NCBI RefSeq assembly: GCF_902686445.1
Contig: NC_062220.1
Span: 92,690,143-92,754,142, forward strand
Reading direction: 5' to 3'
DNA from: Sciurus carolinensis
Lineage: Eukaryota > Chordata > Mammalia > Rodentia > Sciuridae
DNA: 64,000 nucleotides
Under the pieces are notes generated by a model. It was not told the DNA's origin, did not search any database, and worked only from the letters and a program-made list of their open reading frames with translations. A program made the translations under genes and the position numbers. Positions 47,572 through 58,492 of the stretch are shown one piece after another; position 1 is the first letter of the stretch, and each line of letters starts with the position of its first letter.

Positions 47572-50500
47572 TTATTCTTTATGGCTGAGTAGTATTCTGT
47601 GGTATATATAATACCACAGTTTCTTTATCCATTCATCAACTGAAGGGCATCTAGGTTGGTTCCACAGTCTGGCTATTGTGAATTGAGCAGCTATGAACAT
47701 TGATGTGGCTGTATCTCTGTAGTATGCTGATTTTAAGTCCTTTGGGTATAGGCCAAGGAGTGGGATAGCTGGGTCAAGTGTGGTTCCATTCCAAGATTTC
47801 TGAGGAATCTCCACACTGCTTTCCAGAGTGACTGCACTAATTTGCAACTCCACCAGAAATGTATGAGTGTACCTTTTTCCCCACATCCTCGCCAACACCT
47901 ATTGTTGCTTGTATTTTTGATAATCGCCATTCTAATTGGGGTGAGATGGAATCTTAGTGTAGTTTTGATTTGCATTTCTCTTATTACTAGAGATGTTGAA
48001 CATTTTTCATACATTTGTTGATTGCTTGTAGATCTTCTTCTGTGAAGTGTCTGTTCTTTTCCTTAGCCCATTTGTTGATTGGGTTATTTGTATTTTTGGT
48101 GTAGAGTTTTTTGAGTTCTTTATATATTCTGGAAATTAGTGCTCTATCTGAAGTATGTGTGGCAAAGATTTTCTCCCATTCTCTAGGCTCTCTCTTCACA
48201 TTGCTGATAGTTTCCTTTGCTAAGAGAAAGCTATTTAGTTTGAATCTATCCCAGTTATTGATTCTTGCTTTTATTTCTTGTGCTATGGGAGTCCTGTTAA
48301 GGAAGTCTGATCCTAAGCAAAGAAGTTGAAGATTTGAACCTACTTTTTCTTCTATAAGATGCAGGATCTCTGGTCTGATTTCAAGGTCCTTGATCCATTG
48401 TGTGTTGATTTTTGTGCAGGGTGAGAGATAGGGGTTTAGTTTCATTCTGTTGCATATGGATTTCCAAGTTTCCCAGCACCACTTGTTGAAGAGGCTACCT
48501 TTTCTTCATTGCATATTTTTGGCACCTTTGTCTACTATGAGAAAATTGTATTTATTTGGGTTTGTGTCTGTGTCCTCTATTCTGTACCATTGATCTACCT
48601 GTCTATTTTGGTACCAATACCATGCTCTCTTTGTTACTATTGCTTTGTTGTATAGTTGAAGTTCTGGTATTGCGATACCCCCTGTTTCATTCTTCCTGCT
48701 TTAGCTATTCTGGGTTTCTTATTCTTCCAGATGATTTTCATGATTGCTTGCTCTATTTCTGTAAGGTACATCATTGGGATTTTAAGTGGAATTGCATTGA
48801 ATTTGTATAGCACTTTTGGTAGTATGGTCATTTTGACAATATTAATTCTGCCTATCCAAGAACATGGGAGATCTTTCCGTCTTCTAAGGTCTTCCTCAAT
48901 TTCTTTCTTCAATGTTTTGTAGTTTTCATTGTAGAAATCTTTCACCTCTTTTGTTAGAGAGATTCCCAAGTATTTTATTTTTTTTGAGGCTATTGCAAAT
49001 AGAATTGTTTTCCTCATTTCCCTTTCAGATGTTTCATCACTTGTGTATAAAAATGCTTTAGATTTATGTGTGTTGATTTTATAGCCTGCTATTTTGCTGA
49101 ATTCATTTATGAGGTATAGAATTTTTTGGGAGGAGTTTTTGATCCTCTAAATATATAATCATGTCATCAGCAAATAGTGACAGCTTAAGTTCCTCTTTTC
49201 CTATTCGTATCCCTTTAATTTGTTTAGTCTGTCTAATTGCTCTGGCTAGAGTTTTGAGGTCAATGTTGAATAGAAGTGGTGAAAGAGGACATCCCTGTCT
49301 TGTTTCTGTTTTTAAAGGGAATGGTTTCAATTTTTCTCCATTAAGAATGATGTTGGCCATGGGCTTAGCATAAATAGCCTTCACAATGTTCAGGTATGTT
49401 CCTACTATCCCTATTTTTTCTAGTGTTTTGAGCATGAAGGGGTGTTGTACTTTGTCAAACACTTTTTCTGTGTCAATTGAAATAACCATATGATTCTTAT
49501 CCTTAAGCCTATTGACATGATGGATTACATTTATTGATTTATGGATGTTAAACCATCCTTGCATTCCAGGGATGAACCTCACTTGATCGTGGTGCACAAT
49601 TTTCTTAATATGTTTTTGGATACAGTTTGCCAATATTTTGTTAAGGATCTTTGCATCTAAATTCATCAAGGATATTGGTCTAAAATTTTCTTTCCTTGAT
49701 GTGTCTTTGCCTGGTTTGGGTATGAGGGTGATATTAGCTTCATAGAATAAGTTCGGTAGGGTGCCCTCCTTTTCTATTTCCTGGAATAGTTTGAGAAGTA
49801 TTGGATTGAGTTCTTCTTTGAAGGTCTTGTAAAACTCGGCTAAGAATCTGTCTGGTCCTGGGCTTTTCTTGGATGGTAGGTTTTTAATGGCTTCTTCTAT
49901 TTCATTGCTTGATATTGATCTATTTAAATTGTGTATGTCCTCCTGGTTCAGTTTTGGAGGGAGCATATGTCTCTAGAAATGTCTCAATATCTTTGGTAGT
50001 TTCTATTTTGTTGGAATACAGATTTTCAAAGTAGCTTCTCATTGTGTTATATATCTCAGTGGTGTCTGTCATGATATTTCCTTTTTCATCACGAATTTTA
50101 GTAATTTGAGTCTTCTCTCTCCTTCTCTTTGTTAGCGTGGCTAAGGGTTTGTCTATTTTGTTTACTTTTTCAAAGAACCAGCTTTTTGTTTTGTCAATTT
50201 TTTGAATTGTTTCTTTTGTTTCAATTTCATTGATTTCAGCTCTGATTTTAATTATTTCCTGTCTTCTACTACTTTTCTGTTATTCTGTTCTTCTTTTCTA
50301 GGGCTTTGAGCTGTAGTGTTAGGTCATTTAGTTGTTGACTTTTCATTCTTTTCTTGAATGCACTCCAGGCAATAAATTTTCCTCTTAGTACTGTTTTCAT
50401 AGTGTCCCAGAGATTTTGATATTTTGTACCGTTGTTCTCATTGATCTTTAAGAATTTTTTTAACTCCTCCCTGATGCTTTCTGTTATCCATGTTTCATTC

Positions 50501-51267
50501 AATAGCATATTATTTAGTCTCCAGGTGTTGGAGTAATTTCTGTTTTTTACTTTGTCATTGATTTCTACTCTCAGTCCATTATGATCTGATAGAACACAAG
50601 GCAGTATCTCTATTTTTTTGCATGTCCTAAGGGCTGCTTTGTGACATAACATATGGTCTATTTTCGAGAAGGTTACATGTGCTGCTGAGAAGAAACTGAA
50701 TCTGCTCGTCGATGGATGGAATATTCTATATGTCTACTAAGTCTAGGTTATTGATTGTGTTATTGAGTTCTATGGTTTCTTTGATTGGTTTTTGTTTGGA
50801 TGATCTATCTAGTGGTGACAACGGTGCATTAAAGTCACCCAGAATTATTGTGTTGTGGTCTATTTGATTCCTGGCATTGAGAAGGATTTGATTGATGTAT
50901 AGGGATGCACCATTGTTTGGAGCATAATATTTACGATCGTTATGTCTTCCTGATTTATGGTTCCCTTAAGCAGTATGAAATGTACTTCTTTATCCCTTCT
51001 GACTAACTTTGGCTTGAAGTCCACTTTATCTGACATAAGGATGGAAACCCCCACTTTTTTACTGAGTCCATGTGCGTGGTAGGTTTCTTCCCATCCTTTC
51101 ACCTTTAGTCTGTGGATGTCTTTTTCTATGAGATGAGTCTCTTGCAGGCAGCATATTGTTAGGTCTTTCTTTTTAATCCATTCTGCCAGTCTATGCCTTT
51201 TGATTGATGAGTTTAGGCCATTAACATTCAGGGTTATTATTGAGATATGATTTGTATTTCCAGTCAT
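47572..51267 (-). pseudogene. L1 ORF2 remnant (copy E)
   Basis: The endonuclease start is open at 51267-50860 (ITLNVNGLNSSIKRHRL, then CLQETHL). A frameshift near 50930 breaks the next part. SDHNGLRVEIN, the conserved SDH motif, opens the 50652-50269 frame. The reverse transcriptase is open at 49966-49103 and includes [46 protein letters not shown] and the catalytic [11 protein letters not shown] frameshift follows directly after that. Later parts are open at 49017-48637, 48445-47987 and 47898-47572. This is the best-kept L1 reverse transcriptase core in the window. Confidence 0.95.
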
Positions 51268-51323
51268 TTGGGCTTATTTTTGGTTTTTAACTTGGCTCGG
51301 TTTCTCCTTTGAGTGGTTTTTCT

Positions 51324-52330
51324 CTAAGGTAGTTCCTCCCTTTGCTGACCTACATTGTTGTTTTTCATTTCCTCCTCATGGAATATTTTGTTGAGAACAT
51401 TCTGTAGTGCAGGCTTTCTATTTGTAAATTCTTTTAACTTTTGTTCATCATGGAAGGATTTTATTTCATCTTCAAATCTGAAGGTTAGTTTTGCTGGGAA
51501 TAGGATTCTTGGTTGGCAACCATGTTCTTTCAGAGCTTGAAATATGTTGTTCCAGGACCTTCTAGCTTTCAGAGTCTGGGTTGAGAAGTCTGCTGCTATC
51601 CGTATTGGTTTCCCCCTGAATGTAATTTGATTCTTTTCTCTTGCTGCCTTCAAAATCCTATCTTTATTTTGAATGTTAGGGATTTTCATTATAATGTGTT
51701 TTGGTGTGGATCTGTTGTGATTTTGTGCATTTGGTGTTCTGTAAGCCTCTTTTATTTGATTTTCCATTTCATTCTTCAGGCTTGGGAAATTTTCTGATAT
51801 TATTTCATTGAATAGGTTGTTCATTCCTTTGGTTTTTATCTCTGTGCCTTCCTCAATCCCAATAATTCTTAAATTTGGTCTTTTCATGATGTCCCATAGT
51901 TCTTGGAGATTCTGTTCATGCTTTCTTACCATCTTCTCTGTTTGGGCAACTTTATTTTCAAGATTAAATATTTTGTCTTCATTATCTGAGGTTCTGTCTT
52001 CCAAGTGGTCTAGTTTTTCGGTGATGCTTTCCATAGAGTTTTTTATTTGGTTTATTGTTTCCTTCATTTCAAGAATTTCCGTTTGGTTTTTTTTGAGAAT
52101 CTCTCTTTGTTGAAATGATCTTTTGCTTCCTGAAGTTGCTCTTTCAGCTTATTGGTATTATCATTCATTGCCTGTATTTGCTCTCTTATCTCATTCTTTG
52201 CTTTGTGAATCATCTTAATCATGTATAATCTGAAGTCCTTTTCTGACATTTCTTCTAACATACTGTCATTGGATTCTATTAATATAGAATCTAGATTTGT
52301 TTGGGTCATTTTCTTCCCTTGTTTTTTCAT
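51324..52330 (-). pseudogene. L1 ORF1 remnant (copy E)
   Basis: The start is MKKQGKKMTQTNLDSI. The first open part (52330-52064) overlaps the second (52067-51324) with one frame change around 52080-52067, at a run of A that differs from copy A. The second part holds the coiled coil (NSMESITEKLDHLEDRTSD, ENKVAQTEKMVRKHEQNL), the central IIGIEEG-type block and the C-terminal ILFPAKLTFRFEDEIKSF domain, ending with NNNVGQQREELP, as in copy A. Apart from the one shift it has the usual length of about 335-340 residues. Confidence 0.94.
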
Positions 52331-53325
52331 GTTGTTCTAGCAGTGCAGGTCTGGGGTATTTCGGATTTCCCCCTATAGGCTTATAGTGGCCCTATATGTT
52401 TCCAAAACCTTTTCTTTAAGGGTATATCAGTATTAGCAGTGCCCAATTCAGACACTCTGCAATCCTAGACCAAATAGACCCTGACAATGAGCTTCAAGTC
52501 CCCAGCAAGCGTCTCAGTATGGGATTTGCCCCACCTAAAGATTGGAGCTCTGGCTTCCAGGATTATCCAAGATGGCTGCTCTGGTTTCCAAATGTGTTGG
52601 CAAATGGGGAGCTGTAGCTCAGGGTGTGGACATGGTCAGCTGAAGGTCTTGGAGGCGGGGTGCAGTTGGTCAGGCAGGGGTCCTGGAGGTTGGGTGTGTT
52701 TGGTGTGGTTGCGGGATCCTGGAGGCCGAGCGCAATCAGTCTGTCTGGGGTCCCGGTGATAGGGCACAGTCAGTTGGTCTGGGGGTCCTGGTGGTGGGGA
52801 ACAGTCTGTTGATGTCAGACCGCGGATGCAGGGAGTGATTGGTCGAGTTGAGGGATCCTGGAGCCGGGGCTCAGTCAGTCCGGCCAGGGGTCCAATGGGG
52901 CCTGACTGTTGTCTCAAAATGGTGGCAGCCAGGTGTAATCAAACCTGTAGGTACTGTGACAGAACTTCCAGGCGATAGCAGGCAGCTGGTGCTGCACTGG
53001 CAGTTGGTGATCAGTTTGCTGACGGTTGTCGGACGATTGGGAGGTGAGCCTTGTGCATTGGGTGATGGATAGGTGTAAGGCAGGCGATGGACAGGCGAGA
53101 GGCAGGCAAATGGTGGATGATAGACAGTGAGCAATCTGCACTCAAAAAAGGCGTCCATATGCTGGCAGACTGCAGGTGATCACAGCAGACAAATGGGGTA
53201 AACAGCAGGGGATCGATAAACAGCAAAAACTGCCTCACCAAGAAACAGATATCCTCTGCTTGAAACCGGAGTTACGGAGTAACAAGGAACACAGCCTCCC
53301 TCTAGTCCGCCATCTTAGATCTCCC
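52331..53325 (-). promoter_or_regulatory. L1 copy E 5' UTR with 35-bp tandem array
   Basis: About 1 kb with many CpGs. The first bases in L1 sense contain AAGATGGCGGA, a YY1-type site; a second GCCATCTTGG copy of this motif lies internally (complement at 52568-52577). The central part (52645-52890) is a tandem array with a phrase ggtcctggagg or close variants at about 52645, 52679, 52714, 52749, 52784 and 52853. A second array of 22-bp units lies at 53061-53104. Its sequence is not that of the copy A 5' UTR. Confidence 0.8.
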
Positions 53326-53630
53326 TAAAAATAATTTTAATATGATCAGATATCCAAATTATTATATTATTACCCAAATTGTTCCCAGTTATCATAGAAA
53401 ATATTTCATTGACCACATTTGGTTTATTTTAATTGGATTCCAAATAAGATCCATACATGATGATTAGTTGAGTGGTTCTTTTTTAAATTTTACGTATTTA
53501 TGGGGCATGGTGTGATATTTTGATATATGTAAGCATCCTGATCAAATCATGCATATTTATTACTCAAATGTCATCTTTGTGGTGAGAACATTCAAGTTCT
53601 CTCTTCTGCCTATTTTGAAATTTGTTGTAA
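53326..53630 (+). mobile_element. Old L1 3' UTR, right part
   Basis: aatatgatcagatatccaaa and attggattccaaataagatc continue the L1ME 3' UTR broken at 47225. From about 53490 (acgtatttatggggcatggt, gtgatattttgatatatgta, tgtggtgagaacattcaagt) the text fits a second L1M 3' UTR type that goes on past the SINE to about 53880. Confidence 0.7.
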
Positions 53631-53838
53631 AGCCAGGTGCAAAGGGGCATGCATATAATCCCCAGGAGGCTGATACAGGAGGACTGCAATTTTGAGGCAA
53701 GCCTCAACAACCTGGTAAGATCCTCAACAACTCAGCGAGACCTCGCCTCATAATAAAAAAATGAAAAGGACTTGGGATATGGCTCAGTAGTAAAGCAACC
53801 CTGAGTTCAATCCCCAGTGCCAAAGGAAAAAAAAAAAA
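53631..53838 (+). mobile_element. Composite B1-ID SINE
   Basis: agccaggtgcaaaggggcat start, gaggcaagcctcaacaacct and gcgagacctcgcctcataat (B1 half), then acttgggatatggctcagta and gagttcaatccccagtgcc (ID half), with an A tail. Flanks gaaatttgttgta and gaaatatgctgta agree at 11 of 13 positions (likely target-site duplication). Confidence 0.93.
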
Positions 53839-54138
53839 GAAGAAATATGCTGTACAGTATTTTTCTCTATTATCATCCCCAATGTGTGCAGAAGAGCAGC
53901 AGACCTCTCCTGGAGCTTGGGGGTGGTCGTGGAGAGAGAAAGTTCCAACTCTTTAATCACATGGTTGGTTCCTCTGGCAAATAGCCATTATCCTGAGGCT
54001 ATCTAGGGGCCAGCAGGACTCATTTCATTAGCATAAATTCAAGTATGTTTGAAAAGGTCTTGTAATGAATGACAAAAAATGCTCCTATTATCTCTAATCA
54101 CTCAAGAAATTCCAAGGGGTCTAGAATATATTCCAAGG

Positions 54139-54140
<2 letters not shown>
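53839..54140. other. L1M tail, then unique sequence
   Basis: The first about 40 bases continue the old L1 at 53490. The rest is unassigned. Confidence 0.4.

Positions 54141-54173
<33 letters not shown>
54141..54173. repeat. (TA)16 microsatellite
   Basis: Uninterrupted TA dinucleotides, 33 bases. It can extrude as a cruciform and is prone to length change. Confidence 0.97.
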
Positions 54174-54175
<2 letters not shown>

Positions 54176-54526
54176 CCATAAACACATAGCCATTATCATA
54201 TATATTAGGAGAATAGAGATTTAATATTGGACTATTAGCAGAAGGGAGATTTAGTATAGGAATTGGTGTTTATATTTATGTGGGTAGAGTTGAGGGGCTG
54301 CTGGAAGTCTGAAAGACTTGGTTAGAAAATCAGACAAGAAATTGATTAATGATTTCATTCCGAAGCATAGGGGTGAGTGGAAAAGTCCATGAAGGTCATG
54401 GAGAGGTCTGTGAAGCCACCATTACAGAATAGACACAGGTACTCCTAAGAATGAGGGTTCTGTTCCATTTTCTCCCCGCAAAGCTCACCCAAGCTCTTTC
54501 CTGTGTCAGAGTCTAATCTAGGAAGC
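54174..54526. other. Unique sequence
   Basis: Nothing recognised. Confidence 0.4.
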
Positions 54527-54917
54527 TGTTGTGGATGGAACTGGGTCCCTCCAAGTTTACGTACTGAATCCCTAACACCTCATACTTCATGTTGAAATTA
54601 TAATTGGAGGTACGGTCTTTGCAGAGGCAGTAAAGGCTAAATAGGTCATATGTGTGGCCAATCCACTAAGACTGGTGTTTAAAAAAAAAATGGGGGATGA
54701 GATGCCAAGGCTGTGTGTGCACAAAGGAAAGCTTATGTGAAGACACAGAAAGTAGGCAGCTACCTGCAAGACCAGGAGAGAGGCAGAAGAGAAACAGAGC
54801 CTGCCAGCACCTTGATCTTGGACTTCCAGCCTTCAGAATTGTGAGAAAATAAACTTGTGTTGTTTAAGCCACCCAGGCTGTGGTCTTTTGTTATGGCAGC
54901 CCTAGAAAACAAGTACA
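54527..54917 (+). mobile_element. MLT1-type MaLR LTR, complete
   Basis: From tgttgtggatggaactgggt to gccctagaaaacaagtaca. Inside: gaaattataattggaggtac, tatgtgaagacacagaaag, ccagcaccttgatcttggac, ttccagccttcagaattgtg, agaaaataaacttgtgttgt and aagccacccaggctgtgg, in MLT1 order. Flanks gaagc and gaagg (4 of 5) fit the 5-base duplication of ERVL-MaLR elements. Confidence 0.85.
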
Positions 54918-55000
54918 GAAGGCATACTTGAAATTTAGTTTCCAGCTTTAAGAGGGAGAATGGTCACAGTGCTAACTTGAGAGCAAAAGAAGCCAATGAG

Positions 55001-55035
55001 GGTGTGTGTGTGTGTGTGTATGTGTGTGTGTGTGT
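55001..55035. repeat. (GT)n microsatellite
   Basis: GT dinucleotides with one TA-type interruption near 55020. Confidence 0.95.
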
Positions 55036-55139
55036 CCATGAGGGGGTGTTGTGGAGTGGAATGTTACCTTCATCCTTCATATTCAGAATCAGCATTATTG
55101 TTCTAATAATTTTATTGGCAATTTCTTTTTTCCCTTTTC

Positions 55140-55990
55140 TGTCTTTAATTTTTTATTATGAAAATTTTCAAACTCTGAGAGAAATTGAAAGAATAGGACC
55201 ATGAATCAGGTAGATTCAGTAATCATAAACATTTTACCAATTCGTTTTATACGTCTCTTGATACATGTATTTCCTTCCTTCCTTCCTTCTTTCACTTTAT
55301 TTTATTTTATTTTATTTTTTTGGTGTAGGAGATTGAACACAGGGGCACTTTACCAATATACTACAGAGCTATATCCCAATATCCCAGCCTTTTCTTTTTT
55401 CCAGTTTTATTTTGAGACAGGTCTTGCTCAACTGCTTAAGGCCTTGCTAAATTGCTGAGGCTGTTTTCCAACTTGTGATCCTTCTGTCTCTGCCTCCTGA
55501 CTCACTGGGATTACAGGTGTGAGCCACTGCACCCAGCTTTCTTTTTTTTCTTTCTTTTGATGAACCAGTTTAAAAATACAGCATAAACATTGTGACATTT
55601 TAGCTCTAAAACCTTCACCATGTTTCTCTTAAGAATAAAAACTTTCTTTTACATAACTATAAAACCACATCTCAGTCAAGGCATTGATCATAGAAACAGA
55701 AGTTTAATATATATTAAATTTCTCTGTTTTTTCCCAACATTCATCATTGCATTGTTTTGTTTATTGTTTTCTGTGTGGGTGTTTTGAGTTCAGAATCTGA
55801 TAAAAGATCATGCATTGCATTTAGTTATCATTCCTATTTATTCTTCCTTGATCTAGAATAGTTCCTTCCACTTTGTTGGTTTGGTGTTTGTTAATGACAT
55901 GCACATTTTTTGAATGCCCAGGTTGGCTAGCTCATGAAATTTCCAAACCTATGTTGATTACTACTAATCAAAAATGTCTATTTTTCTAAT
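55140..55990 (+). mobile_element. Old L1 (L1ME-like) 3' UTR, SINE-interrupted
   Basis: attatgaaaattttcaaact, gaaagaataggaccatgaat, then after the SINE aaaccttcaccatgtttctc, aactataaaaccacatctca and gcattgcatttagttatcat keep the L1ME order. It is the same family as the host of L1 copy E. Confidence 0.7.
55314..55538 (-). mobile_element. Composite B1-ID SINE
   Basis: On the plus strand: ggtgtaggagattgaacaca and cagagctatatcccaatatc (ID complement), then tttgagacaggtcttgctca, ccaacttgtgatccttctgt and ctgggattacaggtgtgagc with ccactgcacccagct (B1 complement). Full length. Confidence 0.92.
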
Positions 55991-56021
55991 TTTATTATTC
56001 TTTCCATATTATATATTCTTT

Positions 56022-56117
56022 TTTTTTTTTTTTTTCTTTTGCCATGCTGGGGATTGAACCCAGGGCCTTGTGCTTATGAGGCAAGCACTCTACCAACTGA
56101 GCTATATCCCCAGCCCA
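56022..56117 (-). mobile_element. ID SINE with perfect 16-bp target duplication
   Basis: T-rich tail, then gccatgctggggattgaacc, cagggccttgtgcttatgag, gcaagcactctaccaactga and gctatatccccagccc, a nearly consensus tRNA-Ala-derived ID body. Flanks atattatatattcttt at 56006-56021 and 56118-56133 are equal at 16 of 16 positions, which indicates a fairly recent insertion. Confidence 0.97.
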
Positions 56118-56133
56118 ATATTATATATTCTTT

Positions 56134-56569
56134 GGCTGGCATTCTTCTGTAAAAAATTGCTTACTGTAACACCACTTGCCTTTTTTCTGCAATGGCACAT
56201 ATATTTATGTCCCATCAGTGAAGGTAAATCACATGGTCATGTAGAGAGTCAGTGGGGTGGGGAAGAATGTGGGAAGGAATGGGAAAGAGTGTGAGTGACT
56301 AGTTTGTGTAGCCACCCAAAGCCACTGGCACTCCATAATTATTACTTTTCATTTATAAAATGGAAAAAAACATCACCAATTTAATTCCAAGTGTTAGGGG
56401 GGAGATTAGCATGCTATGATATGTGACTATGGGAAAGTTAATGTGAACATAGGCTGCTATAAAAGCAGGAAAAAAAAATTTTAAAGCTTTTTAGTTTGTC
56501 ATCAGTAATTTCATAACAAAACATTTCTCACTGGGTGTGTCCTTCTTCAGGTCCTACCTATTGTCATGT
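56134..56569. other. Unique sequence
   Basis: Nothing recognised; the open frame at 56070-56294 starts inside the ID element and is a chance frame. Confidence 0.4.
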
Positions 56570-57014
56570 TGCAGGGTGAATTTGTCAGTTCTTGATTACT
56601 ATAGCAAAATACCAGAGGCAGGTTTTCTATTAAGAAAAGAGGTTGATTTAGCTCACAGTTTTGGAGGCAGAAAGTCCAAGATCTGGCAGCTCTACTGGTT
56701 GGGCCTCTGGTGAGGGCCTAAGAGTGGATGGTGTCATGGCTGTAATGTGTATGGGAGTGAATGATTACATCACACGACAAGGAGCCAGAATGCAACTCAA
56801 GTCAGGGGTCATCCTTTTAACAACTAACTCTCATGAGAACTAACTCAGTGTCCCAAAATCTCTTCCAAGGACAGTTCTTCCAACAACCATAAGACCCTCC
56901 ACGAGACTTCGCCACTTAAAGAGTTCAAGTTCATCACCTTTCACATTGTCACACTGTGGTCCAAGCCTTCAATATATGAACATTTGGAGAACAAACCATA
57001 TCTAAACCATAGAA
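56570..57014 (-). mobile_element. MaLR-type LTR
   Basis: On the minus strand: tgttctatggtttagatatg start, a ggcttggaccacagtg block, gagttagttctcatgagagt, ctgcctccaaaactgtgagc and taaatcaacctcttttctta, then an aatagaaaacctgcctctgg end. This is the MaLR order, including the region where the polyadenylation signal lies. Confidence 0.75.
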
Positions 57015-57514
57015 CAGGGTTATGTTCATCCTAGATAATTTCATTTATTCCTGTATTCCTTATTCCAGAGTTCCTATCTTAACCTGTCAGTGGTCAGCTC
57101 TAAGACTCCTGTTATTATTTTTTCATAGAGCAATTTAATTTTAAAGGTAACAGATTAAATCATAGTCATCTTTTAAAATCATTGTTTTCTACCTGTCATA
57201 TTACCATGTTGTGTCATATTCTGGTCAAGTTGTGTGAACCTTAAAGTCATTCAATGAAAATTTGTATAAACACCTGCTCTGATTATAACATGCAGTTTTT
57301 AGAAGTCAGTCCTATATTCCAAATTCTCAAGGGGTTGGATGAGACATCCCTAGTGTCCCTGAAGTTCTGACAACATTGATACAGGTGGGTTTGCTACTTC
57401 TTAGGTTAATTATGGTAAAAGAATTCTAGAAAATTATGTATTTCGTGGCATTTTTAGGGGCCTTGACATAGTCTCCTGATTTTTCAAACCTGTTCCATAT
57501 CATTATAACCATTC
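57015..57514. other. Unique sequence
   Basis: Nothing recognised. Confidence 0.4.
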
Positions 57515-57825
57515 TGATATGGGTTATTGCTATACTGAAGCCCTAAATCCAGGAACCTAGGAATGTGACTTAATTTGGAAATTATATTTTATAGATAAAA
57601 TAACTAAGGTAAATGCTAGATTAGGGAGGGGCATAGGTACAATATGACTGGATTCCTGGCGAAGACACAAAGATACCAACATACAAGAAGAATGGAAGCA
57701 GAGATACTAACAAAAGAATAGAGGTAGATATGAGGTTTGTACCAGATGGCTGATTGGCAGTCACAAGCCAAGAGAAGATATGCATTGCTAGCAACCACCA
57801 GAAACTAGAAGAGTGCCAGGGAAGG
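57515..57825 (+). mobile_element. MLT1-type LTR, 5' part
   Basis: tgatatgggttattgctata start, aggaatgtgacttaatttgg, caatatgactggattcctgg, gcaaccaccagaaactagaa and gagtgccagggaaggat. The LTR is continued at 58347 (gagccttccgagacagcatg). Confidence 0.75.
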
Positions 57826-58346
57826 ATCATCTTAATCTGCTCAGGCTGATGAAACAAAATACCATAAAGTGGGTAGATTAAATAATAAACATTTATTTCT
57901 CCCATTTGTGGAGGCTGAAAGTCTGAAATCAGGGTGCCAATGTGGTTGGGTTCATGGTGAGAGCCCTTTTCCTGGTTTACAGGTGGCTATCCTCTTTCTG
58001 TGCCCTCACATGGTGGAGAGCAGAGAGAGAGGATGCAAGCTTGAGTTTCCTCCCTCACTGCCTCCTTGTTCCTCTCCTTTCTCTTTCCCCTCCCTCTCCC
58101 TGTCCACCTCCTTATTTTCTTTTTTGCAGTGCTAGGGAATCAAACACAGGGCTTGCTAAGCAAGTGCTGTACTACTGAGCTACATCCTCAGCCCCTGGGT
58201 CTCTTCTTATAAGACTAGTCCCATTCATGAGGCCTTTGTTCTCATAACCTACTTATCTCCCAATAACTTCACCTCTTAGTCATCACATTGGGTATTAAGA
58301 CTTCAACATAAGAATTTTGGGGAGACATTAATGTTCAATCCATAAA
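57826..58346 (-). mobile_element. MST/MLT1A-like LTR nested in MLT1
   Basis: On the plus strand: gctgatgaaacaaaatacca, aacatttatttctcccattt, gaggctgaaagtctgaaatc, agggtgccaatgtggttggg and ctcacatggtggagagcag, then cccattcatgaggcctttgt, tcatcacattgggtattaag and acttcaacataagaattttg. This is the reverse complement of an MST/MLT1A-type LTR. An ID element interrupts it at 58114-58195. Confidence 0.75.
58114..58195 (-). mobile_element. ID-type SINE
   Basis: tttttgcagtgctagggaat, caaacacagggcttgctaag, caagtgctgtactactgagc and tacatcctcagcccc form the complement of the ID body. It sits inside the MST-like LTR. Confidence 0.88.
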
Positions 58347-58492
58347 AGACTTCCAGAGCCTTCCGAGACAGCATGGGCCTGCTGACACCTTTATTTGAAA
58401 CTTCTAGACTTCAGGATAGTGAGAAAATGAATTTCTGTTTTCAATCACCCAGTTTGTGGTAATTTGTTATGGCAGCCCCAGGAAACTAATAC
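58347..58492 (+). mobile_element. MLT1-type LTR, 3' part
   Basis: agccttccgagacagcatgg, gcctgctgacacctttattt, cttctagacttcaggatagt, aaaatgaatttctgttttca, cacccagtttgtggtaattt and gttatggcagccccaggaaa are the 3' half of MLT1, completing the 57515 element. Confidence 0.85.

Larger units (their letters stand above)
47240..53325 (-). mobile_element. LINE-1 copy E, near full length
   Basis: About 6.1 kb on the minus strand: 5' end at 53325 (gggagatctaagatggcgga in L1 sense), 5' UTR to 52331, ORF1 52330-51324, ORF2 51267-47572, 3' UTR with G tract (complement at 47370-47455), and a short tail at 47240. Flanks taaaaatattttt (47226 on) and taaaaataatttt (53326 on) agree at 12 of 13 and are likely the target-site duplication. 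The ORFs have fewer lesions than copy A, but still several frameshifts. Confidence 0.96.

Noticed and set aside
52636..52917. 93-residue Pro-rich frame and overlapping frames on both strands
   Set aside because: They lie within the GC-rich tandem array of the L1 copy E 5' UTR; openness follows from low stop-codon density, not coding.
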